Shown piece by piece: positions 49,140-62,010 of a stretch of 64,000 nucleotides of DNA. The translations under genes were made by a program, and so were the position numbers. The stretch is from Cladocopium goreaui. Lineage: Eukaryota > Sar > Dinophyceae > Suessiales > Symbiodiniaceae. The DNA lies in the NCBI GenBank assembly GCA_947184155.2, contig CAMXCT020001723.1, forward strand, positions 62,001 through 126,000, in the 5' to 3' direction. Each line of letters begins with the position of its first letter. The first letter of the stretch is position 1. A model generated the notes under the pieces. That model was not told the DNA's origin. It made no database searches and saw only the letters and a list, made by a program, of their open reading frames with translations.

Positions 49140-51480
49140 CGCAACTGAGTTAACATGTCTCGGTTAATCCCCTCTGGACCCCTAACTCTGCAGGCTCCTT
49201 TGATGTAATGCACAAACTGCAAAGTCTCAAATCTTTTCTTTGAAACAAGAATAGCGAAGTCGGGCAACTCTTTTGACATAGCCAGTTTTGGTTTGTGCAG
49301 AGACCTGCCTGCGAGAATTCAGGTGAATGGCTTTGCCTGAGGTAGCTCAACCATGTTCAGCCACCTTCAACCCAATGTCAATGTACAGTGTACAGATCGG
49401 ATGAGATTCCAAGGCTGGCAGCCTCCATTTAAATTTGGAAATTGATACTCCTCCTTGTGGCAATTTCCGTCAAATCTTGTTTGGGATTTGACAATGAACT
49501 AGCATGGACGATGAAGACAGAGTCTCAACATGCAAAGATATGCAAAGCATTGCACAGATATGTTTTCCATCTTTTCAACCTCTTGCATGAGGTGCCAATC
49601 TTCTGTCAACGATCCAACATTTGCCACGGTAGGAAATGTGTAATGGGAAGCAGTGCGCTGCTGTTGTTTTTTGCTTCCAGCAAACGCTGGAGCCTGGCGA
49701 TTTTTCACAGGATTGGTAGCTCGGCTCTGGATACCTGGTAGCTCTAGGTGCTAACCCCAGGCCAGTTGGAGTGTTTGGTGCCTTCAAGTTCCAATGGACA
49801 TACAATATATATATATATAGTATGGTTTACATGAATTTATTTGATATCTATACAAATCTATCTCCCAGAATCAAGTGAAATGTGAACGTTCAGATCACGT
49901 ACATCTTCCGAACTGAAAAAATAGAGGTTTCACATTGTTTCGTACATTTGCGATAGCTTGGCAGTCTGGCAGCTCCAATCCCCTACGCCCAAAGGCGATC
50001 CGCTCAACGACCAAAGGTCTGAAAGGTATGACTCTGTACATTTAAGGAAAATATTGAGCACTGCATCAACATATTCAACTATATTTAGTTGGTGTTTTAG
50101 GGTTGGGTTCAAAGAGCTTGGGTTCAAAGAGCAAGGCTTCTAGGACAACTGTATTCTCAACAATCCTTCTTTTTGAATGGTTGGCTGAGACCAGACTGCT
50201 TAGTGACCCACCAAAAAACCAACTGCTGGAACCATTGTGGACCTATCGGACTAGATACCAGGCGAATTGCAATTCGTTATTGCTGGTGTTGGAGTGTGCT
50301 GCATCCCTTGTACTGTATCTACCAGAACAGCGTAATCAAGCGGCGAGACTCGATTTTTTGATGCTGCGAGATGGCCATGGAGATCATGGAGACATCCCAG
50401 GCTGTTCGAAATTGGGGTCTGAAAAAGGGGGATACCACCGGTCACCATACCATGGCCATTTTATGCAATTTCTATGGGAACAATATGGAACAATGATGAC
50501 AACCCATCAGATTTTTAGGACACCATTTCTCATACATAGTGCAAATCCAGAGAGAACGGCTACCACGCCCACGAGAGGTTTGCATGATCCATGGGATCCA
50601 GCTGTTCGTTGGTGATTGTGGCAGGAAAGTGGCTACAAGGGACTAAGCAGAGAGTGAGATTCTCAGGACCATTCCACGCTGCATGCGACACAAAGACACA
50701 AACACGAGGTATTCGTTTCATTATCTCTCAGTATTGGCTAGCCAAAGGTCAAACATGGTCAAACTAGCAATCCGGAAACATGCGTTGACTTGCATAGCAT
50801 GTCACATCCTGAAGTACTGTTCATATGTTCATCCCATCAGGAATGGCTGGAATCCATCAGGTCCAATGATAGAATTTGTGATCCCAAGTAAGTAGCCGTT
50901 TCTGAGGTTTCGAGAACTCCTTGAACGTAAGAAACCCATTGAGTGGCTGAGCGGAACAGTATGGAACATTGTGTGTGTGTGAGAAGTGAGAAGCTGCACT
51001 TTTGGGGAAAACTGGAAGAACTAGAAACTCATGGAGCTTGGACTTAGATGATTTATATATTTATACAAGTGGACTTGGGATTTGAAGATTGAAACCCGGT
51101 TGGCTTGGGGATACAGCTTGGAGAGAAGCTTTATATACAAAGCAGTTTACTTGGAGATGAACCTGTGGCTTGGGGATAGTTTGGGCTGCTGATTTTTACT
51201 ACAAAGCCCTGCTTGAGAATTTGGCCCAAGCCTCCATGATCTCGCCGCAAGAGGTCGAAACTTGAAATTCCTGGCTGGTAATGCTGCTAAGAGCCATTCA
51301 AGTGTCATATGCCACAATTTTTACCATACCAAAATGCCAGCTTTGTAAGTACTGAACTGAGGACCTTGGTTACGAATGGTGAAGCTAAGAGGATTTGGGT
51401 GTTGTCCTTAGATGTCCTGAATGTGGATTGACAGCTGTCCTGAATGATCCTGAATCACAACCAGGATGTTCTGAAGATTT
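49140..51480. other. No confirmed exon
   Basis: Long frames at 49442-49741 and 50103-50615 (plus strand) have no recognisable domain and unremarkable composition. I treat them as intron sequence or chance. A short TA tract is at 49802-49820. Confidence 0.4.
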
Positions 51481-51486
51481 CTGAAG

Positions 51487-52310
51487 CAATCTGACGCTTG
51501 CGCTGTTGAAGGCCAAAGAAGAACGGCCATCCTATCAAGCTGTCTCTGACGCAAACAAGAGGCCAGTGGCCTAAGGGCACCAGAAGACCTAGAAGTCATT
51601 TGGCCACTTTTTTACCAAGCACATCCAGTTGCATCCAGTTGCACACACATGTCAAAAGTGGGAACCCATTACCAATCTCAAACATCAAGCATGGCTGCCA
51701 TGGCTGCCATGGCTGCCATGGCCAGATTAGTTCCGTGGCTCCACCAGGATTGTTGACAGCCTTGCGGTGGAGCATGCGAAATCCAAAGAGTTTCTACCTC
51801 CCGTGGTCGCTGGATGCTGAGCAACTTCTCAGATTCAGGTCTAGGATGGTAATGGATTGTATGGGTATGAGCGGGTTAGAGTCAACCTCGAGACCCAATC
51901 ATCATGCATAAACTGAGAAGTGATTCTTGTGCCATGGAAAAAGTGATGCGATGATATGAGGTCCGAATCCTTGTCCTAATCTCAGTGCATGAGCATCAGA
52001 CACATCAAACATCATCAACTAGTTTCTCCATGATGTCACAACAAGGTCACGGGATCAATGGTTTCAGATCGCCTCTACAGCCTCTACACTATGTGGCCCC
52101 TCCAATATGTCTTTCCTACTTTGAAGCTTCATGATTCATGATTATCATCATCTCAATCCTACCAGGTCCTACCAGATAACATTATCATACATGATCATAG
52201 ATGATCCAAAACCATCGAATGCAAGAGGAGTCACATGACAGATGTTCTTCGATGCTGAGGGCCCCACGCAGAATCTTACCATTGACGAGACCACTGTCTT
52301 CGAAAAAAAG
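51487..52310 (+). CDS. Unknown protein, three exons joined in phase
   Basis: 51487-51561 reads NLTLALLKAKEERPSYQAVS and DANK(R). 51748 to about 51805 reads IVDSLAVEHAKSKEFLPP. 52260-52310 reads GPTQNLTIDETTVFEKK. The Arg codon is split AG/G across the first junction, with a GC donor at 51562, and the second junction is in phase 0. Charged, probably helical, with no named family. The intron after 51561 includes four copies of ATGGCTGCC (51690-51722). Confidence 0.6.
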
Positions 52311-52767
52311 GTGCATCTGGGAAGTGTGTTGCCTGTGGGCATGGCATTAGATAAATCTAAACGTATCTCAAAGCAATATCATCCTAGATGAGATAGACAT
52401 TTGTATCAACACGGTAGATACTTAGTGGTTCGTGCAAGCAAAGGCATGCATCGTGATCGAGGACTTATTGTTCAGTCCAAGATCTTGTGGTCTATTGAAG
52501 CACAGTCATCGCCAACCAAGATGACCGTTGCTAGACCGGTGGTTGCCATTCAAAACATCATTCAAAGAACCTAGTGCTCATCGAATGTGAAGTAGGTGAC
52601 ATTTGACATCATTTGACCGTTTGTGATATTTGCTGTGAAACTGTGCAGTGCACTAAATGGTCAAGCTGTCATATACCTGCATGATCCTGCATCTTATTTT
52701 GCCGTTTGACAGACACACAGATTTCGTTTTTCCTCCCATTTTTCAGCACTTCGTCGGTGCCTGCTAG

Positions 52768-52902
52768 AGCCATGCCAGCTGTGCCGAATGCCGGTGGAAC
52801 CCCCTTGCTGGAAGCGTGCATTGGATGCAAATCTCCGCATCGAAATCACCGAACAACTTGTACAACGTGAATGCATTCTGAAAGACTGTTGGTATACATA
52901 AC
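52768..52902 (+). CDS. Exon with RING-like CxxCR segment
   Basis: After a CTAGAG acceptor the frame reads PCQLCRMPVEPPCWKRALDA and LRIEITEQLVQRECILKD, ending TAA at about 52902. CxxCRxPVxPP resembles the last zinc-binding pair of RING fingers. The first pairs were not found upstream, so the assignment is weak. Its 3' end overlaps a short palindromic element. Confidence 0.4.
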
Positions 52903-52968
52903 TATGGAAAGATCCACCATTTTCATGGGAAAATCCACTATAAATGGTGATTTTCTATATAGTTATGT
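52896..52968. mobile_element. Short palindromic element related to the TA-flanked MITE
   Basis: Ends ACATAACTATGGAAA and TTTTCTATATAGTTATGT are near-inverted. The interior CCACTATAAATGG is shared with the 36677-36780 element. Confidence 0.65.
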
Positions 52969-52989
52969 TATAGGAATTCTTTACTTGGC

Positions 52990-53515
52990 ATGGTGCCCCT
53001 GAAAAAACACATCCACGAAAGAAAGCGCAGCAAATCTAGCTTCCGGGGGGACAGCTCACCGCCTCAGGCTCGAGGAAGGTCATGGCCATGGGGACAACGG
53101 GGATTACCATGCATCTGCCCCGGCATTCGAAGAGATACATCCATCCGCCCCACCAGAGGTGCTGGTGCTGAATGGAGGATGTCGTGGAGACAGGATACAT
53201 GTGGATACCAAACGTTGAGGATAATATGATGTGATATGCATAGATCAATACTATATAGAGAGTGTTACATTTTTCTGTGTAGTGAACCGTATAAACAACT
53301 TGGTTTGCAAAAACCGTAAGGAGATTACCTCTGTTCCTGAGTTGCCTTGGTGTATTTGGTGTATGGCCTCAGGTGGATGCAGTGTACGATCACCCTTTAA
53401 GGATGGGTTGCAAACCACCAAGGTGGTTGATAATGGCTTAATATGCTGCCACATCCTGCACTCAGAAACATCGTTCACTGAGTTGGTGACGCAATTGAGT
53501 ATGGTATGTGTCTAG
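52990..53515 (+). CDS. Two ambiguous candidate exons
   Basis: 52990-53210 is open in two or three plus-strand frames, one reading GHGHGDNGDYHASAPAFEEI and another Arg/Ser-rich (KKHIHERKRSKSSFRG). The real frame cannot be chosen by eye. 53290-53515 reads NLVCKNRKEITSVPELPW and KVVDNGLICCHILHSETSF up to TAG. No domain is recognised. Confidence 0.3.
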
Positions 53516-53619
53516 AAAAAAGAAGTTCTTTTTTGTGGCTTGGAAGCCCTAGTTTGATCTAGTTTGCCTATTACAAGAGAATCCAAATTTCTGCTGACGC
53601 GAAAGGTCTCCATTTACTT

Positions 53620-54180
53620 TGATTAAAGTTGTTTATTGTAGTATTAGCAAGAGTCATTGTGTGTACGACAACGACAATGATGATCATTATGATTACGATT
53701 TATTACGTATATAACATTATAAGACATGAGAATACAGTATAGTATATACACACATGACATTATATTTATGATATTATATAAATGATATTATAATATAATA
53801 TATATAAGGACATTTCGTTGTATTCAGGTCTCATTACTTCGGTTTCAGGGGTCAGGGTTAGTGATTCTTCGCCGGCCGCTCATCAATGATCATTGTTTGA
53901 TCAAGCCTGTGACCATATCCAATCCGGGAGCGAATGAGGCAGGGATCTGTATGTTGAAGCTTAGATATGGTCACAAGCTTGATCAAAAGATGTGGAGAGG
54001 TTGGCGATGGCTTGGCTTTGGACATCGTGTTGAGAGGTGCCTCCTACCTGTTTGAGGGTCATTTCGACTTGGCTTCAGCTGAATCTTGTTTTGAGGATGT
54101 TTCTGAATATTCTGAATTTGGCAGAGGTTGATGATTGATGCACTGAAGTTTGGGATCAAGGGCCATCGTAGGGGCGATCG
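53620..54180. other. Intergenic, AT-rich then mixed
   Basis: An AT tract covers 53690-53810. No exon was recognised before the ATG at 54186. Confidence 0.5.
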
Positions 54181-54185
54181 TCGCC

Positions 54186-55293
54186 ATGAAGCGGCCAGCC
54201 AGTGCTTTGGAAGCTGCTGAGCGGCCAGCCGGTGCTTTGGAAGCTGCTGAGCGGCCAGCCAGTTCGTCGGGACCGGGGCGGCCGCGGAGAACCCCTCGTG
54301 AGAAGGCAAAAGCGAATCTTGGGCTGGGCTTCATTCAATGTTTTTATATTATGTTTTTGGGCTATCCATTGATTTTGATTTCCAATTTGAAAGGACAAGA
54401 TGTCTTGTTCCAAGCCTTGTGCCGAATTGTTTTTGGGTTTTTCACTTGCTTCCATCTTGTCGGCCACAAGGAGATGCTTCACAGAGAAGACCCCGAGGGA
54501 GTTCCTGAGCAAGCGCAGGCTCAAGGAGTGGGGTCAGCAGCTGGAACGAGAGCGAGTGCAGTTCTTCTATGCGCGTCGCTTGGCATTGTGACATTGCTGA
54601 TTTTATTTTGTTTCTTTCCCTCAAGGTTGTGATATGTTCCGTGTTTGTTCTGCCCATGATTCAATGCATTTGACTGAGTTATCACTACAACCGATGATCC
54701 TGGTGGCGACCCTCCTTCTGACTTGTCGGCGCAGCAGTTGGAATCAGTGAGTCTTGACTTAGCATTTGGTTTGTAATCAATCGTTTGGAGTTTAAACCCA
54801 CCAAAGGCATAGATATGGGTTCCTACTTGTGCTTTTTCGTGATTCACAATGGTCCCTAGTTCATCCTGTTCCATCCCAGGGTCAACGACATGGTGCGCCG
54901 CGTGGCAGCCCGTCTCAAGGCAGACCATGGGGAAGTCAAGAAACTTGGGTTCAATTAGCCGATTGTTTTGATTTCCCCGGAATCGCATAGCCAATGTTTA
55001 ATCTTGGGCTAGCCCTTTTTGGATTTCAGCTGTCAGTTTCCATACCAAGGCGTTGCCTCCACATGTGCTTTGGATGATTGGGCACACAGTTTTTCATTTT
55101 TTAACTTGAGCCTGATGCTTCCCACTGAACCTTCCCATCCTCTTGTGATTGAATGTGTCATGCCCTGTTGAGGTATTGCCAAGCTTTCGATGATGACGTG
55201 GACGAGCACTCGCTGCACCGGCTGAGGGAGATGGTCTCAGCGATCTTGCAGTTGGAGGCTGGCTTTTTGGATTGGCATCTGGGTCAGGATTAG
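54186..55293 (+). CDS. Compact five-exon gene, AT-hook-like N-terminus, unknown family
   Basis: Exon 1, 54186-54301, starts MKRPASALEAAERPAGALEA, a triplicated RPA(S/G) unit, and ends in GPGRPRRTPRE, an AT-hook-like GRPRR motif. Exon 2, from 54471, reads CFTEKTPREFLSKRRLKEWG and ERERVQFFYARR. Exon 3, about 54679-54748, reads DDPGGDPPSDLSAQQLES. Exon 4, 54880-54948, reads VNDMVRRVAARLKADHGE. Exon 5, 55173-55293, reads YCQAFDDDVDEHSLHRLREM and LQLEAGFLDWHLGQD, then TAG. Junctions 1-2, 3-4 and 4-5 close in phase. Introns 1 and 3 start with GA, intron 4 with GT. The basic N-terminus with acidic, helical C-terminus suggests a nuclear DNA-associated protein; this is inference. Confidence 0.7.
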
Positions 55294-57700
55294 TTTGTTT
55301 TTTGTGAAGTTTTGCTTTTAGTTTTTAAATGTTGCCAGTTGCCATCTTGAAGTTTTGGGATTCCTTAGATGCTGCTTCCCTGGCTGCCCGCTCCTTGAAC
55401 TGCTAGGTACAACGTTTGAGCTCTGCTGCAGTTCTGGCATGCCGTGGCTAGCAGTGCCTTTGTGTGCAGTTGCTTGGGCAATCTTTTCTTGTGGGATCTT
55501 TGTTGGAGGGTGGTTTCAAATGTTCTTTTTTCGTTTTGGTTTCAATTGAGGGTTCTGACCCCTACTGACCCCTTTACGGTATCTGAGGTATCAACGATGG
55601 CTATGAGAAGCTCATGGGTCCACTATGGTCCACGGATGGATGGAAAACATATCCAAACCGCGATGGAGAAAAAAAGTGCTGGATCAAACTGCCATGGCAT
55701 CTCTGCTTCAGCAGCCTTCGGTCAGATTTTTTTCGGGTTCTTTCTGCATCTTTCTGCCTTGACCGTTGCCAGGTGCTGTGATCACCGCCTGTACTCCGAG
55801 CCTGGCACCTCAAGACTTGTGGCTCTGGGTCTGTTATTGATCTAGCTGACCCAATTCAAAAAACAAAGCATTACGATAAAATGGTGCAAGCTGAATCATT
55901 TCAGTTTCAGGTCCCAGATTCTTTGGTGAGGATATGCTCAGATTTACTAACATCTAAAAACCACAACACGCTTTGAGAAGTGTATCATCTTTTGCTTGGG
56001 CGTTGTAAGCGTAAGCATCCAAAATGCCCAAACTGTGAGGAACATATGGTCTTTTGATGTCTTTTGCTTGGACTTGGTCTAGGTCAGAAACATCTGACAC
56101 CCATCCTCAGGTTTTCGAAGTTTGCATGAGAGCTGACTTCATCGGTTTCGGCCTATATCTCAGATCTGAAAGCAGCCTGGTTGTCTCATCGGTAATTTCT
56201 TTTGGGGAAACAATGCATTAACTAATCATTGGGCAATTTCAGACGTGGAATTTTGGCCGAAATAAAGCAGCATTCCCATGTAATACATCACATATCCATC
56301 CCAACCAGAACACAATCTCAAATCCAAGAGTTTTGATGCCAAGAAGTTAGACAGTCTGTAACGGAAACGTTGGGAACACATCTGCTCTCTCTTGTGTGGG
56401 TGTTTGCTTGCTTTGTGTTTCAAGTGATGGAACCTCATTTCCAAATTCTTGTGACTCCCAGGCTTGCTTTCAGATTCATCGGAATCTGTCGGTTTCCCAG
56501 AGTGATCTCAAGATGTGACTTTCTCACTCAGTGGTCTGATTGATTCTACCTCCTCAGCATGTGATTTCATATCGGCAGGACAAATTTGGTTCAACAAGCA
56601 TGTGGTTTCAAGAAGGCACCCTTAATTATGAACAATCAAAACTGTGAAAATGGAACGAAAAAATACTTTCCTATTCAAAATATGAGGATCATTTTGGACA
56701 TGAAAGCGGACCAAATCTGCCAGAGGATATCCAACAGACCCTCAACAAACATGCAGTGTCAGTGGTTGATTTCGCGATACCATGCGATACCGCACGCTGG
56801 CTTTGGAGCTACGTCGCGAGCTGAACAGGCACTGCACATGGCATGTGCATCATGCTGTCAACATGATTTCAATTTGTGGAAGCTGGGTGTGTTTTGTCAT
56901 AGATTTGTCACCATGAACTTTATCATTCATTCGCTGCTTCACTCATCGTCAGGCTTTCCATTCCTGTCAAGATGGTCGACAAAGTGGTTGGATGAACAGG
57001 CCGAAAAAACAGTGATACAACAAGTTGCTCAGCTGTCTCGCATTTGTGCTCGATAGTGAAAAGGATGGAACAGGTGCCCTTGCAAAATCATTTTCAACAG
57101 CGTTCTTTCCTCAAAATCATGAGTCATAAGGGTCCAACAAGTTGCAATATCAAGGTTTCAAGTCAAAACATTTCTAAATCTTTGATCAAGATTCTGTGTG
57201 TTGCAGTCTCCCCCTGGTTGCCTGGCCTTGCAGGCGATTCACGGCGAGCTTCCCCAGACCTGACCTTCAGCAGGTGCACATCATAATGTATCATCCCTTA
57301 ATGATTTCATCTTGATTTGTCTTCACACCAGCAACGTGCATCATGAGGCTGACAGAATGTTTTGCAACCCAGGGGTTCCAACAGAAATCTTGTTGTGCAG
57401 GCGGCTGGACTTTTTTCACATCTGGAGCCAGGGCCTTCAATACTTCTGGAATGACGCTTTGTCATGGTCGCGCTTTGATTCCATCTAATTTCCAAACGGA
57501 TATGATTCAGATTGATCCAGCCTTCCTCCCTACTAGTGTTGCTAGTGTGTGCAAAGTCTTGGGTGCCAAGGCTTCACTTGCCATAGGCCTGGCTAGATCT
57601 ATATCTTGAGGCGGGACCTGGTGAGCCGCCTGAAAAATTGGTTATCTTCTTTTTTCTTCGTGTGTATATGTCACGTGCCTTGTTCCATATGATTGTGGTT
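55294..57700. other. Long stretch without a confirmed exon
   Basis: Plus-strand frames at 55355-55549, 55444-55845, 56586-57056 and 57343-57609 are open but show no conserved motif and no consistent splice framing. T-rich words such as TTTTTTTCGGG are common. The part after 55294 is probably the 3' untranslated region and spacer of the preceding gene. Confidence 0.4.
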
Positions 57701-57748
57701 GAGCCGCCAGCCTGCTGAGGGGCATGTCTGCTCAACGGAGAAAGACTC

Positions 57749-58385
57749 TTGGCATTTGTCAGGGCCAAGATTCATGTGCTTGCCAAACCCTGTCAACGCA
57801 AAGAATATCAAAGAATTCTGTGCTTCACGTTTCTTGTTGCTCTTTGGCTTTCTGTCGTGCCACTATGTGCCACTGATATACTTTCGGTCTTGCCAAGGTT
57901 TTTGGCCAGTTTGACGGCCGCGCCGTCACCCAGCAATCAGGCATCTCCAGCTAGGGATTGCTGTAGGGAACTTGCTGTGCCAGGACAAGACAGTTGTCAC
58001 AACAGAGAGCCACCTTCTCGGCATTATCACGTAAGATTCAATTTGGAAGGCTTGCTGGACTTTCAGGGCATGCACAGTGCTGCTACTCAGGGTGAGGATG
58101 GTCACGGCCTTCCAAGTGTGAACTTCAGGAAACGACCGAACTATGACAACACCAAGCGGTCTCTGATGAAGATCCAGCGAGGACGCCAGCAGTGCCCAAC
58201 TTAGCCCTTCGTCAATCATGTTGGTTGCTGGAGTTGCTGGACCAGTGGCGTGATATTTGCTGTTATTTGCTTAAATTCAATGACTGTGCCACATTGAAAC
58301 TCAAAACCATGGAGTTGCTAGTTAGTTCTGAGGCATTCTTCCAACGGACCTTGTCACCATCGCTTGGATCGATTGCTCGCACTTT
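57749..58385 (+). CDS. Candidate upstream exons of the multicopy-family gene
   Basis: 57749-58204 is open on the plus strand. Its second half looks coding (GLLDFQGMHSAATQGEDGHG, then FRKRPNYDNTKRSLMKIQRG). 58310-58385 reads SSEAFFQRTLSPSLGSIA. The position directly before the clearer exons at 58.4-59.0 kb suggests they are its 5' part, but no junction could be verified. Confidence 0.35.
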
Positions 58386-58420
58386 CCCAGTGCCGATGTC
58401 CTCGGCGAGTTTGCTTCCAG

Positions 58421-61400
58421 AAGTTCAAGGATGCTGATGCACGAGAGAAGCTGCATAGATTCCTTTCTGTTTTCTGGGCAATGAAGCGGGGATTGCAAGA
58501 CTCATATGTGCTGGGCTGAGAGAACTATCTGTGATCCAATGTTGTTCATCCATGAATCATTCCTCTGGATCAATGTGCGTATCAATGTTTCTGCCACCCT
58601 GTTTTTGGAAATATTCGAGGTCAAACAGACCATTGGTCCGCGTTCAAACTCAAGAAGACAGTGGTTCTTCTTGGACAAGCTTGTGAATTCCAAGTGTCTA
58701 GTTGGCTTACTTGGGATGGGCCAGGACAGGCTCCAGCGAATTATGGAAGGAAGGTGGGACAAAAGGAGATCCTGGGGCTTTGCAGCTCAGAAAATGTGTG
58801 AGGATTTTTCCAACTTTTAAATTTTTTGTGAAGAAGAAGAGCCCAACAGCTAACCGAAAATCACAGCTCAGAGTTGCCAGCACTACTAGCTCAGGCAGTG
58901 CAGCGAACAGCTCGGAAGCGGCGTGAGGTAAACCTCTACTTGCTAAAGCTGTACATGGATGCTGCTGGCATGCTCCCACAGAAGAAGCTTGGCTTCAGCA
59001 GGGATTGAGTTAGCAATGTGCAAGATGGTTTCATCATGTTTCACCGAGTATCATCAACATTGGCTGGATCGACAAGGCTGATTGTTTCATGGAGTATCGA
59101 CATTGACATTCGCCTGATAGCAGCCCTCTCAAGGTTCCAACGAGGTGGCCGGTCACGCGGCAACAAGGGCACCCCCAAAGAGAAGTTGTCCGTAGTCATG
59201 GAGGAGGATGCTACGAGTGTTTGCGACTATGATGATGCTGCTTCATCGAGTTCCAGTGACCTGGACCCTGCCAATGATTTTGATGATGTTCAACCTGAAG
59301 AGATGGAGGTTGACGAAGAGATCCAGCTTCATATCATGGGGCTGACTGGGTATTTCACCTCGGTGGTGGAAACAAATTTCGCTTCGAAGATCAAGTGTTT
59401 GCCGACCAGGTATTTACCAACTGGAAACATCAAGATGCTTTGGCACCAATTTTGCGTCACTCATTCAGTGAGTTACCTGCACTTTTGGCGCACCTTCAGA
59501 GAAATTTGGCAGAACACCTTGCGATTCACACCACCAAGTCAACATGGCCAGTGCGACTGCTGCGCCAGCTTCAAAGAGTCTTTCCGGCATGCCTCTGACA
59601 ACCAGACGAAATTCGAGACGGCCAAAGCCTACAAACAGCACATCACTGATGTTGGCCGAGACAGAGATTTAGAATCTTTCTTGCAAGGACAGCGACCTTT
59701 AGAGCGGCCAGGGAATACACTTGCTATCCACTGGGAGCCTTGGGCCGTGCATAGATATTCCATGTATTTCCGTGTGATGTTTTTCAACAGGCTAGCAGTT
59801 TTGAGTTTTCAATCTTGAGTTGCTTCTTTTTACAGCTAGCCAAGGATGGAATGGATCAGAGCAAATGGAGGATACCCAGATATGCTGGGCAGCGACCTTT
59901 GAAATCAACATCCATGCTGCAGCGCCCACAACTGAAGGTTCAAGGTTGCTGGGTTCACGGTGTCGTTTTGGATCTCTGGGTGCCTTGTTGGCACAATTTC
60001 TTTTGTGCATTCCAAATCCCAAATCTATGCGTTCTTCAGCAATTGCAAGATGGATTGCAATTATTTTTCAACGTACTCAGTTCCACGCGGGCTTTTGAGA
60101 TTCATCCCCACATCAGACAGGGAAACTCCAATACAATGTCAGACATGAGCTGTGCACCACAACGCCATGCTGTAAGGTATTGGACCCAAGGGTCCCAGCA
60201 GACTCCACCATGGTGATCGAGACAGGATCCAGATCCATTGAGTTTGCCAAGCAATGCTGTCAAGAGCGGCAAGTTCCATTTCCAGATCAGATCTTGATCT
60301 CTGTATCTTGGCATTATTTTGCTTATTGTGTGCCAGTCTTTCAATGCTTGAGCCCTAGGACAACCTTACTTTGAATTAATTTATAGATTTTAACTTATCG
60401 GTTTGTGCATGACGGCCAAAAAATATTGCCAGAAAAAATGCTTAAAAACATCTTTGCCAGTGAAACTCTGGCTGACAGGCTGACAATTGTGTGAGGGAGA
60501 CGAAGAACGGGAACCTCATCCGGTTTCTCTCATGGCTATGCAGCACGCACTGTATCAGGCTTGGTGCAATCCTTTTTGGCCGAGTAGGCCATACACATGG
60601 TTGTTTGGGTTTCTTGGCACAATAAGGCGGGTGCCCCAACAAGGAAAGACAACCCATGGAAGTTGTGCATGATTCAAGTCAAAAAAGCAAATTAAATATA
60701 ATCCTGATTCATGAAATTGAAACAGCTGAGATCAAATCTATGGCTTGATCAGTGTTGCAATGCGACACATCGATGTGCTGGCGGATCCTGTTGATGTTGC
60801 ACAGCCACGAGCTTAACAACTCACCGTTCCAAACAGTTCGGAAATATCAATATCACAGTTTGGCTTCTTGAGGCTTCCAGATGATCAATTGTACCAAGAA
60901 TCTGACAATTCAACCATTTTGTCACCGAGACTTTTCTCAGGAAAATACAAATCATCCTGGAGAGGATTGGCATTCGACAATTCGTTGGTGCAGCGAAAAT
61001 CCGTGTGCAGTACTTGTCTGCAGTTCGAAACTGGAAATCTTGGTTCCTTACTTTAAATAATAACAAACCAAAGTGAGAGAAAACCTTGTTGTTCATTTGA
61101 ATTTTGTTGCAGAACCTTTGCATCGTCGGAACCTCAAGCAAGTCCAGGCTCCTGTGACTTCCACTCAGTCAGGTTGTCGCGGGCACCTGTGACATATGCC
61201 GGTGGCTTGCGAGATGACGAAAGTGGTCACCACTGCTTTGTGCTGATGCGTCGGTCAGGCCAGGTATTTACTAAATAATATGCAAATCAGCCCAATTTGA
61301 TGTTTACTTGGCAACTGCATGGTGGTAGCATATTTCACCAAACCAGAAGTGAGCGATACTCATGCAGTTCTTGTTATCACTCACTTTTGCTTGGTTGTGA

Positions 61401-62010
61401 GTATTCGTGAATGCTTTCCCCTGCGAGACATCCCAGAAAACGTGACCATCGAAGCCCATGGAAGAGGGGCCCGCATGCCCATGCATCCTTCTGATGCAAT
61501 TTTGCTGCTGAAGCGCTATGCTAGTGATGATCTCCTTTCCCAGGACTCACAAACATTCAACATGGATCAACATAGATTTTGCCTAAAAGTCTTAGCATGG
61601 TCTCAACTAAGTGATGTCCGAAAGGTTTGATTTGAACTGATCTACAGATTGTCTGTGCATGCTGTGGCCTGAATCAGAACCCTGTGCTGGCCTTTCCTCA
61701 TCGCTATGTTGATCGCATTGGACGTCCTCCTGGGGAAGGCCAAGTGAGAGTGTTGCGGGCAGTGAAGCCCAGCAAGCAAAAGGATTACATAGCCCTTGCA
61801 AAGTTGCTGTTGGAGAAATACCCACATGAAGCCACACGTCGTGCTGTAGAGTTTTTACTTAGCATTTGCCGTACTGAAAGGCCTCAAGGTCTTCCGGCGT
61901 TGGGTTGGATTGAGAACCCTGCCCCAGGGCAGGTGATCCAAATGGGGCTTCCGTCTGCACTTGGCAGAGTGATCCCAACAATGAAATTTCGTGTCACAGT
62001 GCAGCCTTGA
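58421..62010 (+). CDS. Multi-exon protein of a dinoflagellate multicopy family, DGMDQSKW block
   Basis: About 58421-58510 reads DADAREKLHRFLSVFWAMKR. About 58660-58765 reads CLVGLLGMGQDRLQRIMEGR. About 58841-58996 reads LPALLAQAVQRTARKRREV and NLYLLKLYMDAAGMLPQKK. About 59180-59360 is Asp/Glu/Ser-rich. 59420-59730 reads FREIWQNTLRFTPPSQHGQC, then DCCASFK and AYKQHITDVGRDRDLESF. 59836-59979 reads LAKDGMDQSKWRIPRYAG and ends GCWVHGVVLDLW at GT. About 61145-61260 and 61440-61620 follow (HPSDAILLLKRYASDDLL). 61648-62010 reads IVCACCGLNQNPVLAFPH and continues open to TGA. The order of hydrophobic GMGQ, SQHxxCxxC and DGMDQ blocks recalls DUF7869-like and other transposon-linked families (memory, not searched). 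Function unknown. Confidence 0.65.

Noticed and set aside
50103..50615. 170-codon plus-strand open frame
   Set aside because: Ordinary composition, no acceptor or donor in keeping with the frame, no family resemblance.
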